Positions 22,410-29,883 of a DNA stretch of 38,517 nucleotides are shown piece by piece. Positions within the stretch are counted from its first letter, which is position 1, and the number at the start of each line of letters is the position of its first letter. The stretch spans positions 1 to 38,517 of the forward strand of contig NZ_CALWXV010000023.1 in the NCBI RefSeq assembly GCF_944385615.1, written 5' to 3'. The position numbers and the translations under genes are program-made. The notes beneath the pieces were generated by a model. The model saw only the letters and a program-made list of their open reading frames with translations, was not told where the DNA came from and did no database searches. Source of the DNA: an uncultured Flavonifractor sp. (lineage in GTDB: Bacteria > Bacillota > Clostridia > Oscillospirales > Oscillospiraceae).

Positions 22410-23308
22410 TCGAAGCCAAGAACGTGGTCAAGACCTTTGACGGCTTTCGGGCTCTGGATGGGCTGACCATGACGGTGCCCCAGGGGTCCATCTACGGCCT
22501 GGTGGGCCCCAACGGCGCGGGCAAGTCCACCCTGCTGCGCCATGTCACTGGGGTGTACCGGCAGGACTCGGGCTCGGTACTGCTGGAGGGCAACCCCATC
22601 TATGAAAACCCCGCCGCCAAGGCCCGCATTGCCGACATTCCCGACGAGCTGTACTACTTTTTGTCCGCCTCCACCCAGGACATGATGCGCTTTTACAAGG
22701 GCTTTTATCCCCGGTTTGACAAAGCCCGGTATGAGGCTTTGAAGGACGTCTTTACCAACGTGGACGAAAAGCAACCCATCCGCCGCCTGTCCAAGGGCAT
22801 GCAGAAGCAGTCGGCCTTCTGGCTGGCCCTGTGCTGCCGCCCCGACGTGCTGGTGCTGGATGAGCCGGTGGACGGCCTGGACCCGGTGATGCGCCGGCAG
22901 GTGTGGTCCCTGCTGATGGGAGACGTGTCCGAGCACGGCACCACCGTGCTGGTGTCCTCCCACAACCTGCGGGAGCTGGAGGACGTGTGCGACCATGTGG
23001 GCATCCTGTCCCACGGCAAGGTACTCATCGAGCGTTCCTTGTCCGATTTGCAGGAAAACGTGGTCAAAATGCAGATCGTGTTCCAGCAGCGGGAGCTGCC
23101 CCAGCTGCCCGAGGATCTGGAAGTGCTCCATGTGTCCCAGGTGGGCCGCATCCATACCCTTATCATCCGGGGCAACGCCACCGACGTGACCAACCGGCTG
23201 GCGGCTTACGCCCCCATCCTGATGGACGCTTTGCCCCTGACCCTGGAGGAGATCTTTATTTATGAGCTGGGAGGTGAGGACTATGCGGTCCGGGACATCG
23301 TACTTTAA
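22406..23308 (+). CDS. ABC transporter ATP-binding protein (YtrB-like)
   Basis: 300-residue cytosolic ATPase of an ABC-2-type transporter. Walker A GPNGAGKST near residue 39, signature RLSKGMQKQ near 132, Walker B VLVLDEPVDGLDP near 150, and switch His in VLVSSHNLREL. The C-terminal 80 residues resemble the tail found with YtrB/BcrA-type ATPases. It overlaps the repressor by 4 nt and the permease start by 26 nt. YtrA-linked transporters respond to cell-wall-active compounds in Bacillus; the substrate here is unknown. Confidence 0.94.
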   Translation: MIEAKNVVKTFDGFRALDGLTMTVPQGSIYGLVGPNGAGKSTLLRHVTGVYRQDSGSVLLEGNPIYENPAAKARIADIPDELYYFLSASTQDMMRFYKGFYPRFDKARYEALKDVFTNVDEKQPIRRLSKGMQKQSAFWLALCCRPDVLVLDEPVDGLDPVMRRQVWSLLMGDVSEHGTTVLVSSHNLRELEDVCDHVGILSHGKVLIERSLSDLQENVVKMQIVFQQRELPQLPEDLEVLHVSQVGRIHTLIIRGNATDVTNRLAAYAPILMDALPLTLEEIFIYELGGEDYAVRDIVL

Positions 23309-25232
23309 TACCACCCTGCTGGGCAAAAACCTGGCCCGGTTCTGGCCCATCTGGGGGGTATACGCCCTGAGCTGGCTGCTGCTGCTGCCGGTGGGCATTC
23401 TGCTTCAGGCCGACTACTGGGACGCCATGCAGGCCCGTTCCTATCCGCTGGCCCTGGCCTCCAACGGCGGCTTTTCCCTGGTGCTGACCTTCCTCTTTGG
23501 TATTTTGTGCGCCATGGCGGTGTTCTCTTATCTCTACTCCGCCCGCTCTGTGGGGATGCTCCACGCCCTGCCCATGCGGCGGGAGGGGCTCTTCCTCACC
23601 AACTACCTGTCCGGCCTGCTCTTCCTCATCGTCCCCAACTTCGCCGTCTTTCTGCTGGCCCTGATAGCGGAGGCCCTCAACGGGGCGGTGGTGTTCAGCA
23701 GCCTTTTCGTCTGGCTGGTGGTCACCTGCCTGATGGCCTTTTTCTTCTACTCCTTCGCCGTGTTCTGCGGCATGTTTACCGGCCACATTCTGGCCCTGCC
23801 CGCCTTTTACTTTATCCTCAACTTCCTGGTCTACATGCTGACCTATCTGGTGGAGGGCATCGCCCGGCTGTTCCTCTATGGCTTTATTGGCACGGACTGG
23901 GCGGAGCGGTGGGCCACCTGGCTCACCCCGGCGCTGAAGATGAGCCAAAGCACCGGTATCAACTACAGCGGCGCGGATACCCACTTTTACGGCCTGGGGG
24001 TGGTGACCCTGTACGCCCTGGTGGGCGCCGTTTTTGTGGCCGTCGCCCTGGTGCTCTACCGCCGCCGCCAGCTGGAGCGGGCGGGGGACGTCATCACCGT
24101 AGGCTGGGTCCGTCCGGTGTTCCGCTATGGTGTGGCTCTGTGCAGCGCCATCGCCCTGGGCTTCTTCTTCTACAATATCTTTTACACCCTGCTCCCCCGA
24201 AGCGCCTGGACCCTGCTGATCTGGATGCTGCTCTGGGGCGCCGCCGGCTGCTTCATTGGTGAAATGCTGCTGCGCAAGCGGTTCTGGGTCTTCAAAGACA
24301 GCTGGAAGGGCTGCGTGGTCTTTCTGGCCTGTCTGGTGGTGTTCATCGGGGCTATGGAGCTGGACCTGCTCCGCTTTGAGCGCAAAGTACCCGCCGCCGA
24401 TCAGGTCCAGGAGGTCTTTATCCATGGCGCCGACAGCGCCCCCTTTGACAGCGGTACCTATTTGAGTATGGACGTCTCCGACCCGGAGCAGATCCAGCAG
24501 ATCCTGGACCTGCACACCGCCATCACCCAGCGAAAGGATGAGCTGGAGGCATGGCGCGCCGATCGCAGCGGAGACAGCTGGTCCACCACCCAGTCCGGCG
24601 TGGAGGTCATGACCGAGTCCTATACCGACCTGTGGCTGAGCTACACCCTTACCGACGGCTCGGTGCTGAAGCGGCAGTACACCCTGCCCATTCTGGCGGA
24701 GGAGCTGGAGGACCCGTCCAGTCCGTCCGCCCTGCTGAGCGACTTGATTAACCAGCCGGAGCTGGTATACAACTCCTACTTTGGCGGGATGGAGGGGGAT
24801 GAGCGGTTGGTAGACGCCATTCTCATTAACCTGTACAACGAGGAGGATGACATCTACTACGACGAGCCTCTGCCCGCCGAGCTGCTGGAGCCCCTGCTGG
24901 AGGCCATCCAGACCGACATTCAGGAGGGCAATCTGGGTCGGCGCTACCTGCTGGAGGACCAGGAGCGGATGGAAAACTGCTGTTATGCCGACCTGGAGCT
25001 CACCTTCCGCAGACCTGCCTCCACCGACACAGCTACCCTTACCTCGGGTACGGCATCGGTTGACGGTCCCAGTGCCTCTGTGGAGGTGGATTCCACCTAC
25101 AGCGTGACCATTACCCTGCAAAAGAGCGCCGTCCACACCCTGGAGGTGCTGAAGGACTACCCCAACGCCCAGATGTCCCTGTGGGAGATCCACAGCCAAC
25201 CCTTGAACGAAGGGGAAAGCACCTTGCATTAA
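23283..25232 (+). CDS. ABC-2-type permease with large extracytoplasmic C-terminal domain
   Basis: 649-residue membrane protein. The first 370 residues hold about eight hydrophobic segments, for example near 20-40, 65-85, 108-135, 145-170, 235-260, 280-300 and 345-360. The C-terminal 280 residues are soluble, acidic and rich in Ser/Thr, resembling the DUF6449-type domain that I associate with YtrC/YtrD-like permeases. The ATG at 23283 has GGAGG eight nt upstream; it lies inside the end of the ATPase gene. As the only permease gene here, it probably forms a homodimer with the ATPase. The soluble domain may sense or bind the substrate (inference). Confidence 0.85.
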   Translation: MRSGTSYFNTTLLGKNLARFWPIWGVYALSWLLLLPVGILLQADYWDAMQARSYPLALASNGGFSLVLTFLFGILCAMAVFSYLYSARSVGMLHALPMRREGLFLTNYLSGLLFLIVPNFAVFLLALIAEALNGAVVFSSLFVWLVVTCLMAFFFYSFAVFCGMFTGHILALPAFYFILNFLVYMLTYLVEGIARLFLYGFIGTDWAERWATWLTPALKMSQSTGINYSGADTHFYGLGVVTLYALVGAVFVAVALVLYRRRQLERAGDVITVGWVRPVFRYGVALCSAIALGFFFYNIFYTLLPRSAWTLLIWMLLWGAAGCFIGEMLLRKRFWVFKDSWKGCVVFLACLVVFIGAMELDLLRFERKVPAADQVQEVFIHGADSAPFDSGTYLSMDVSDPEQIQQILDLHTAITQRKDELEAWRADRSGDSWSTTQSGVEVMTESYTDLWLSYTLTDGSVLKRQYTLPILAEELEDPSSPSALLSDLINQPELVYNSYFGGMEGDERLVDAILINLYNEEDDIYYDEPLPAELLEPLLEAIQTDIQEGNLGRRYLLEDQERMENCCYADLELTFRRPASTDTATLTSGTASVDGPSASVEVDSTYSVTITLQKSAVHTLEVLKDYPNAQMSLWEIHSQPLNEGESTLH

Positions 25233-25263
25233 CCACTCCAAGCCCCACAAGATCGTATCACAG

Positions 25264-25306
25264 CCAGCCGGGCGCGCCGTATCACACGGCGCGCCCGGCT
25301 GGTTTT
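25264..25306 (+). terminator. Terminator of the GntR/ABC operon
   Basis: 17-bp perfect stem (25264-25280 with 25286-25302), 5-nt loop, then four T's. Confidence 0.92.
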
Positions 25307-25308
25307 GC

Positions 25309-25336
25309 TTGATTTCTGCCCTGCATGTGCTATCAT
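25309..25336 (+). promoter_or_regulatory. Promoter of the membrane protein-hydantoinase-mocA operon
   Basis: TTGATT (25309-25314), 16-bp spacer ending TGC, TATCAT (25331-25336). Start codon about 150 bp downstream. Confidence 0.6.
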
Positions 25337-25368
25337 GTTGGTAAGTAGCTCGGGAAGCAGGCGTGACC

Positions 25369-25491
25369 ATGACCGGCCTGACCATCCACCGCCAGGGCCT
25401 GGCGCACAACATCCCCATTGCCCGGGAAAACGGCGGGGACGCTCCTGCCTCTCCCCCTGAAATCACACACAGAAAGGAATCCCGCCTATGA
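25369..25491 (+). CDS. Possible 40-residue leader ORF
   Basis: An open frame begins MTGLTIHRQGLAHNIP and ends RKESRL; its TGA overlaps the ATG of the next gene (ATGA), the kind of coupling seen between true genes in this window. A GTG two codons earlier is also in frame. The Shine-Dalgarno is poor (GGAAGCAGG), and the peptide matches no family I know. It may be a leader peptide, or chance in a GC-rich stretch. Confidence 0.25.
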   Translation: MTGLTIHRQGLAHNIPIARENGGDAPASPPEITHRKESRL

Positions 25492-25826
25492 ATGAACGCG
25501 CCGCCAAGGCAGGCGTCTGGGGGTATCTGCTCCTGACGCTGGCCAGCTTTGTCCTGTCCCTCTATTTCCTGCTGTTTTCCCGCCATGACGGCAGTCTCAC
25601 CTTTGTACTTATCGCCGTGTGGCTGGGCTATCTGGTCTATTCCCTCTTCCGCAGCCTGGCCGACCTGCTGGGGCCCCAGCGCCGCACCGCCAACTTTACC
25701 CGGATGCTGGACCGCTGGCAGGATGCCTTCGGCAAACGCTCCAGCGCCCTGGCTCTGCTCACCTTTATGACCCTCATTGTGGGCGCGGTGAAGATCATCG
25801 TCCCCATTTTGATTATGCAGCTGTAA
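25488..25826 (+). CDS. Small integral membrane protein of unknown function
   Basis: 112 residues with three hydrophobic segments, near 11-30, 36-56 and 87-110, joined by a basic loop RRTANFTRMLDRWQDAFGKR. I do not recognise the family. The ATG at 25488 has AAAGGAAT eight nt upstream. It is followed by the hydantoinase after 16 bp, with an AAAGGAGG site, so they are cotranscribed. A role in membrane passage or anchoring for the purine/ureide enzymes is possible, but nothing in the sequence proves it. Confidence 0.7.
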   Translation: MNERAAKAGVWGYLLLTLASFVLSLYFLLFSRHDGSLTFVLIAVWLGYLVYSLFRSLADLLGPQRRTANFTRMLDRWQDAFGKRSSALALLTFMTLIVGAVKIIVPILIMQL

Positions 25827-25842
25827 CAAAGGAGGCTTTTTT

Positions 25843-27225
25843 ATGTCTATCCTCATCCAAAACGGCACCCTGCTCTGTCCGGAAGGCCCGGTCCAGGCCG
25901 ACCTGCGGGTGGAGGGAACCAAAATCACCGAAATAGGCCCCGCCCTCCCCGTGGGAGACAGCCAGGTCATTGACGCCGCCGGGAAGCTGGTCTTCCCCGG
26001 CTTCATCGACACCCACACCCATTTTGAGATGAACAAGGGCACCATCCGGGAGACCGCCGACAACTGGGAGAGCGGCACCCGGGCGGCTCTGGCCGGCGGC
26101 ACCACCTGCGTGCTGGACTTTGCCGAGCCGGTGCGGGGGGATTCCCTCCAGTCCGCCCTGGATGAGTGGCACGCCCGGGCCGACGGCCACGCCAGCTGTC
26201 ACTACGGCTTCCACATGACCATCAAGGACTGGGACCCCCGCATTATCGCCGAGATCCCCCAGATGACCGCCCAGGGGGTCACCTCCTACAAGGTCTATCT
26301 GGCCTACGCCAATATCCGCATCTCCGACAAGGTGGCCTACGAGGTCATTAAGGCCGTGGGCAAAGAGGGCGGCATTGTGGGCTGCCACTGTGAAAACGGC
26401 GACCTCATCGACGCCGCCATTGCCGAGCTGAAGGCAGCGGGCAAGCTCTCCCCCGCCAGCCATCCCCTGTCCCACACCGCCGTTATGGAGGCCGAGGCGG
26501 TGGACCGCTGGCTGGCCCTGGCCGAGCAGGCGGGCTATCCGGTGAATGTGGTCCACCTGTCCACCCAGCGGGGGCTGGAGGCCGCCCGGGCCGCCCGGGC
26601 CAGAGGCCAAAAGGTCTATCTGGAGTCCTGCCCCCAGTACTTTACCCTCACCGAGGACAAGTACCACCTGCCCGGCTTTGAAAGCGCCAAATATGTCTGC
26701 GCCCCGCCTGCCCGGCCCCAGAGCGACGTGGACGCTTTGTGGCAGGCCCTGGAGCAGGGGGAGATCGACACCATCGGCACCGACCACTGCTCCTTCAACT
26801 TCCACCCCACCAAGGAGCTGGGCAAGGAGGACTTCTCCGCCATCCCCGGCGGGATTCCCGGCACCGAGCACCGGCCCCCGCTGATGTACACCTACGGAGT
26901 CAAGACCGGCCGCATCACCCCCCATCAGATGATGCTGGCCCTGGCCCAGCATCCCGCCCAGCTCTTCGGTATGTTCCCCCAGAAGGGCGCTTTGCAGGTG
27001 GGCAGCGACGCCGATATCGTGATCTTCGACCCGGAGCACCCCTGGACCATCACCGCCGTCGCCCAGTACCAGCGGGTGGACTACACCCCCTATGAGGGTA
27101 TGGAGATGGCGGGCCGCACCGACACGGTGCTGCTGGACGGTCAGGTGGCGGTGTCCGGCGGCAAGGTGGTCAAGGAGGGTCTGGGCCGCTATATGTCCCG
27201 GGGCCCCTCCCAGTTCTGGCGATGA
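25843..27225 (+). CDS. hydA: Hydantoinase / dihydropyrimidinase-family amidohydrolase
   Basis: Cytosolic TIM-barrel enzyme that opens cyclic amide rings (hydantoins, dihydropyrimidines or purine-derived ureides). 460 residues, normal for the family. The binuclear metal site is complete: His58 and His60 (DTHTHF), Lys150 that is carbamylated in the family (TSYKVYLAY), His182 (GCHCEN), His238 (VVHLS), Asp314 (GTDHC). The ATG at 25843 follows AAAGGAGG. It overlaps mocA by 4 nt. HyuA-type enzymes with MocA, YqeB, YqeC and XdhC mark the anaerobic purine/ureide breakdown loci of E. coli and gut Clostridia, so a purine-derived ring is the likely substrate (inference). Allantoinase is less likely from the motifs. 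Confidence 0.92.
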   Translation: MSILIQNGTLLCPEGPVQADLRVEGTKITEIGPALPVGDSQVIDAAGKLVFPGFIDTHTHFEMNKGTIRETADNWESGTRAALAGGTTCVLDFAEPVRGDSLQSALDEWHARADGHASCHYGFHMTIKDWDPRIIAEIPQMTAQGVTSYKVYLAYANIRISDKVAYEVIKAVGKEGGIVGCHCENGDLIDAAIAELKAAGKLSPASHPLSHTAVMEAEAVDRWLALAEQAGYPVNVVHLSTQRGLEAARAARARGQKVYLESCPQYFTLTEDKYHLPGFESAKYVCAPPARPQSDVDALWQALEQGEIDTIGTDHCSFNFHPTKELGKEDFSAIPGGIPGTEHRPPLMYTYGVKTGRITPHQMMLALAQHPAQLFGMFPQKGALQVGSDADIVIFDPEHPWTITAVAQYQRVDYTPYEGMEMAGRTDTVLLDGQVAVSGGKVVKEGLGRYMSRGPSQFWR

Positions 27226-27791
27226 AAATCGGCGCGGTGCTGCTGGCCTCCGGTCTGGGCCGGCGGTTCGGCTCCAACAAGCTGTTGACGGCGGTAGAGG
27301 GAATCCCCCTCTACCGCCGCGCCATGACCGCCCTGGCCGGGGCGGGCTTTGACCGGCTGGCGGTGTGCTCCCCCTATCAGGAGGTGCTGTCCGCCGGGGA
27401 GGCCCTGGGCTTTCTCCCCCTGTATAACCCGGACTATGCCCAGGGGATCTCCGCCTCGGTGCGGCTGGGAGCGGCGGGCATGTCGGGCATGGACGGGGCC
27501 CTGTTTTCGGTGTGCGACCAGCCTTTTTTGACCACGGAAAGTATTATAAGGCTGAAAAACGCCTTTGCGGAATCGAAAACTGCCATCTGCGCCCTGTCCT
27601 GGCAGGGGCAGCAGGGCAATCCCGTCCTCTTTCCCGCCGACCTGTTTGGGGAGCTGGCCGCCCTCACCGGGGACAAAGGGGGCGGCGTAATAGTCAAACG
27701 CCACCCCCACCGGCTGGTGTTGGTGGAGGCCGCCTCCCCCCGGGAGCTGGCCGACGTGGACACCCCGGCGGACCTGCCGGTACAGAAATAA
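27222..27791 (+). CDS. mocA: MocA-family molybdenum cofactor cytidylyltransferase
   Basis: NTP-transferase fold protein, 189 residues, that adds CMP to molybdopterin for xanthine dehydrogenase-type enzymes. Visible: nucleotide loop LLASGLGRRFGSNKLL at residues 7-22, QGISASVRLG, the metal motif SVCDQPFL, and GNPVLFPADLFGELAALTGDKGG, all typical of MocA/MobA-like CTP enzymes. The ATG overlaps the hydantoinase stop (ATGA). In the selenium-dependent hydroxylase system a MocA homologue belongs with YqeB and YqeC, whose genes lie 2.1 kb on. No terminator is obvious after it. Confidence 0.9.
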   Translation: MKIGAVLLASGLGRRFGSNKLLTAVEGIPLYRRAMTALAGAGFDRLAVCSPYQEVLSAGEALGFLPLYNPDYAQGISASVRLGAAGMSGMDGALFSVCDQPFLTTESIIRLKNAFAESKTAICALSWQGQQGNPVLFPADLFGELAALTGDKGGGVIVKRHPHRLVLVEAASPRELADVDTPADLPVQK

Positions 27792-27851
27792 GACTGGTAA
27801 CTTTTTATAAATTCTTTTCATAAACGCGCCTTTTTTAAGTTTTCTTTCAGG

Positions 27852-27880
27852 TTGCCATCTCTCTTTCGGTATGGTATAAT
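27852..27880 (+). promoter_or_regulatory. Sigma-A promoter of the small lipoprotein gene
   Basis: TTGCCA (27852-27857), 17-bp spacer ending TGG, TATAAT (27875-27880). Confidence 0.85.
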
Positions 27881-27888
27881 CTAGCTCA

Positions 27889-27915
27889 CGAAATAAACGG
27901 CCTCCGTTTATTTCG
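27889..27915 (+). promoter_or_regulatory. 5'-UTR hairpin of the small lipoprotein mRNA
   Basis: CGAAATAAACGG (27889-27900) pairs with CCGTTTATTTCG (27904-27915), 12 bp with a 3-nt loop, about at the transcript 5' end. A second small stem CCGCC/GGCGG follows. With no U-tract it is likely an mRNA-stabilising stem or an operator, not a terminator. Confidence 0.6.
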
Positions 27916-27960
27916 CCTCCGCCTCTGTGGCGGCTGAAAAAGAAAGGATGGATAGACAGT

Positions 27961-28344
27961 ATGAAGAAGCGCGTGATTACCCTGTTCCTGGCTCTGGCCA
28001 TGGTGGTCAGCCTGGCCGCCTGCGGCGGCAACGGCGGCGGCAGCGATGTGGCCGGTACTTACAACCTGACCGAGATGAACGCCGGCGGTATCGCCATGAA
28101 CATCGAAGAGCTCAGCGCCACCGCTGGTGTGGAAGTGAAGATCGTTCTGGACCTGAAGAGCGACGGCAACTTCTCCCTGGACATGAGCGCCCTGGACGCC
28201 AGCCAGAGCCTGTCCGGCACCTGGACTGCCGACGGCGACAAGCTCTCCCTCACCTCTGACGGTGTTACCACCAACGGCACCATCACCGGCACCACCATCG
28301 TGCTGGAGGAGAACGGCCAGACCATGACCTTCGAGAAGGGCTAA
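27961..28344 (+). CDS. Small secreted lipoprotein, lipocalin-like / META-like repeat of unknown function
   Basis: 127 residues. Signal peptide MKKRVITLFLALAMVVSLAAC with lipobox LAAC (Cys21), then a GGNGGGS linker. The mature part is a short beta-rich domain (GTYNLTEMNAGG, LDLKSDGNFSLDMS, LSGTWTADGDKLSLTSDG, GTITGTTIVLEENGQTMTFEKG) of the kind seen in many gut Clostridia lipoproteins; function unknown. It uses CGC and GGC codons like the thiolase operon. It has its own promoter, a 5' hairpin and a strong terminator, so it is a well-expressed single gene. Confidence 0.85.
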   Translation: MKKRVITLFLALAMVVSLAACGGNGGGSDVAGTYNLTEMNAGGIAMNIEELSATAGVEVKIVLDLKSDGNFSLDMSALDASQSLSGTWTADGDKLSLTSDGVTTNGTITGTTIVLEENGQTMTFEKG

Positions 28345-28374
28345 TCCCCTATTTTCTCTTAGCCTGATATGCCC

Positions 28375-28406
28375 GGCGCGCCGCTTGTGCGGCGCGCCGC
28401 TTTTTT
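28375..28406 (+). terminator. Terminator of the small lipoprotein gene
   Basis: GGCGCGCCGC (28375-28384) pairs with GCGGCGCGCC (28389-28398), loop TTGT, then GC and six T's. Confidence 0.93.
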
Positions 28407-28432
28407 ATCTTTATTTTTTCGAATATGGCCTG

Positions 28433-28477
28433 AAAAACGACAGGGGCCGGACGCCCGCTCTTGGCGTCCGGCCCCTG
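28433..28477 (-). terminator. Distal minus-strand terminator of tandem unit 1
   Basis: 15-bp stem (28477-28463 with 28455-28441) with a 7-nt loop; on the minus strand TCG then five T's follow. First hairpin of the tandem pair behind tadA. Confidence 0.8.
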
Positions 28478-28621
28478 CCGAAGGAAAGAGGATACAATGA
28501 AATGAAAAGAAACTGTCTCTTGCAGGAATTATCATACCCAAGAGATGTTAACGAAAAAAACGGAAGGTGTTACAATTTCGTTAAATCTACAGGGATTTGT
28601 GTAAAGATCCTGTCAGGACGG

Positions 28622-28662
28622 AAAAAAGCAGAGCGGACAGCGTTGCGCTCGCTGTCCGCTCT
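28622..28662 (-). terminator. Minus-strand terminator after tadA (tandem unit 2)
   Basis: 13-bp stem (28662-28650 with 28642-28630), 7-nt loop, then GC and six T's (28627-28622) on the minus strand. It lies about 100 bp past the tadA stop. Confidence 0.88.
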
Positions 28663-28764
28663 CACGATTGGAGGATAGAATGAAAAGAAGCTTGTCTCTT
28701 GCAAGTGTTATCCTAACAAAGGGTTGTTAAAAAAGGTAGGGGCGTTTGTTACAAATCAATTAAA

Positions 28765-29208
28765 TTACCGCAATCCCTGAAAAAAGGCCTGGAGCAGGGC
28801 GGTACATTCCTCCTCCAGCAGGCCGCCGTAGATGCGGGGGTGGTGGTTGAACCGCTCCTCAAACAGGTTGAGCACCGACCCGCAGCACCCGGCCTTGTCG
28901 TCCTTGGCCCCGTAGTACAGCACGGGAATTCGGGCGTTGACGATGGCCCCGGCGCACATGGGGCAGGGCTCCAGGGTGACGTAGAGGGTGCATCCGGTGA
29001 GCCGCCAGCCCCCCAGCGTGCGGCAGGCCTGGTCAATGGCCTCGATCTCGGCGTGGCCCAGGGCGGTGCGGGCGGTCTCCCGGCGGTTGCGGCCCCGGCC
29101 CACCACCATCCCGTCCCGAACGATGACGCAGCCCACCGGCACCTCCCCTTCCGCCATGGCCTGCCGGGCCAGCTCCAGGGCCTGGGCCATGTAGTCCTGG
29201 TGTTCCAT
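28765..29208 (-). CDS. tadA: tRNA adenosine(34) deaminase
   Basis: Converts A34 to inosine in tRNA(Arg) ACG, a cytosolic, usually essential step. 147 residues. Zinc-deaminase motifs complete: GHAEIEA with His52 and catalytic Glu54, and PCPMC with Cys82 and Cys85. Also typical: GEVPVGCVIV at the N-terminus, ARIPVLYYGAKDDKAGCCGSV, and the NHHPRIYGGLLEEEC end. The ATG at 29208 has AAGGAGG seven nt upstream. It is transcribed away from mntP from a shared 70-bp control region. Confidence 0.95.
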   Translation of the reverse strand: MEHQDYMAQALELARQAMAEGEVPVGCVIVRDGMVVGRGRNRRETARTALGHAEIEAIDQACRTLGGWRLTGCTLYVTLEPCPMCAGAIVNARIPVLYYGAKDDKAGCCGSVLNLFEERFNHHPRIYGGLLEEECTALLQAFFQGLR

Positions 29209-29246
29209 ATCCGCTCCTCCTTACTTGGCCGATTTCTCTTTTATTT

Positions 29247-29255
29247 GTTATAGCA
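29247..29255 (-). promoter_or_regulatory. Extended -10 promoter of tadA
   Basis: TGCTATAAC on the minus strand. It forms an inverted repeat with the mntP promoter, TATAGCATA versus TATGCTATA, so the two promoters face outward and overlap in their -35 zones. Confidence 0.6.
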
Positions 29256-29270
29256 TAATTGACCAGGCTA

Positions 29271-29279
29271 TGCTATACT
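29271..29279 (+). promoter_or_regulatory. Extended -10 promoter of mntP-yqeC-yqeB-xdhC
   Basis: TGCTATACT at 29271-29279; the mntP start is 38 bp downstream. No riboswitch-like leader fits in the short UTR. Confidence 0.6.
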
Positions 29280-29316
29280 ATTTTAAGGAAACCTTACTTT
29301 TTTGCAGGTGATTCAT

Positions 29317-29880
29317 TTGATCGAAATTTTTCTCATTGCCGTCAGTCTGGCCCTGGATGCCTTTGCCGTGTCGGTGTCCAGCGGCATCTCCATCCCCGGC
29401 TTCGGCGGCCGTCAGGCGGTGAAAATGGGGGTGTGGTTTGGCGGCTTTCAGTTTGCCATGCCCCTGATCGGCTGGTTTTTGGGCAGCAGCGTCAGCCAGT
29501 ACATCGAGGCGGTGGACCACTGGGTGGCCTTCGGCCTGCTGGCCCTCATCGGGGGCCGGATGGTATGGGGCGCTCTGAAAGCGGGCGCGGGCGAGGAAGA
29601 GGAGGCCCCCCCGGACCTGTCCGCCAGACGACTGTGCCTGCTGGCCATCGCCACCAGCATTGACGCTTTGGCGGTGGGGGTGTCCATGGCCTTTATGAAA
29701 GTGGATATCCTGGTCTCCGCGCTGGTCATCGGCGTGGTGGCCTTTGGGCTGTCGGTGGTGGGCGGCCTGGTGGGCAAACGGCTGGGGGCCCTGTTCCAGC
29801 GGCGGGCCGAGCTGGTGGGCGGCCTGGTGCTGGTGGGCATCGGGATTAAAATTCTGGCCGAGCACACGATGGGAGGCTGA
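29317..29880 (+). CDS. mntP: MntP-family manganese efflux pump
   Basis: Six-helix membrane exporter, 187 residues, the size of E. coli MntP (188). Two homologous halves each carry the family Asp motif: ALDAFAVSVSSG near residue 15 and ATSIDALAVGVSMAF near 110. A glutamate-rich loop (AGEEEEAP) joins them. The start is TTG at 29317, since GCAGGTGA lies 5-6 nt upstream and the protein then begins at the first helix; TTG at 29302 would add five residues with no RBS. It ends 3 bp before yqeC, so it belongs to the selenium/molybdenum cofactor operon, an odd partner. Upstream there is no yybP-ykoY type leader, which many mntP genes have. Confidence 0.9.
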   Translation: MIEIFLIAVSLALDAFAVSVSSGISIPGFGGRQAVKMGVWFGGFQFAMPLIGWFLGSSVSQYIEAVDHWVAFGLLALIGGRMVWGALKAGAGEEEEAPPDLSARRLCLLAIATSIDALAVGVSMAFMKVDILVSALVIGVVAFGLSVVGGLVGKRLGALFQRRAELVGGLVLVGIGIKILAEHTMGG

Positions 29881-29883
29881 ACC

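Larger units (their letters stand above)
28433..28764 (-). repeat. Two tandem copies of an unnamed 178-bp unit, each ending in a terminator
   Basis: This gene-free stretch holds two related units, with matching points 178 bp apart (28502 and 28680). On the plus strand each has a long GC hairpin with a 7-nt loop, then GGATA(C/G)A, ATGAAAAGAA, TGTCTCTTGCA (identical 11-mer), TTATC, TGTTAA, GTTACAA and TTAAAT. The units differ by single-base indels, so protein coding is not what is conserved. On the minus strand each hairpin is followed by a T-run, so the order is conserved segment, hairpin, U-tract, like two small RNAs or stacked 3'-UTR units. I do not recognise it. Confidence 0.7.

Noticed and set aside
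27792-27851. Possible terminator after mocA
   Set aside because: A T-rich stretch is present, but I could not find a convincing stem before it.
28502-28678. Open frame beginning MKRNCLLQEL in the tandem unit
   Set aside because: The second unit carries an indel in the same region and reads a different 16-residue peptide, so the conserved signal is not protein. An RBS-like AGAGG is present but not enough.
28745-28764. Rex-type operator in the tandem unit (TAACAA...TTGTTA nearby)
   Set aside because: The half-sites face the wrong way for the known TTGTTAA-N4-TTAACAA pattern.
29209-29316. Manganese riboswitch (yybP-ykoY) before mntP
   Set aside because: The leader is only about 30-40 nt after the promoter and lacks the conserved loops.
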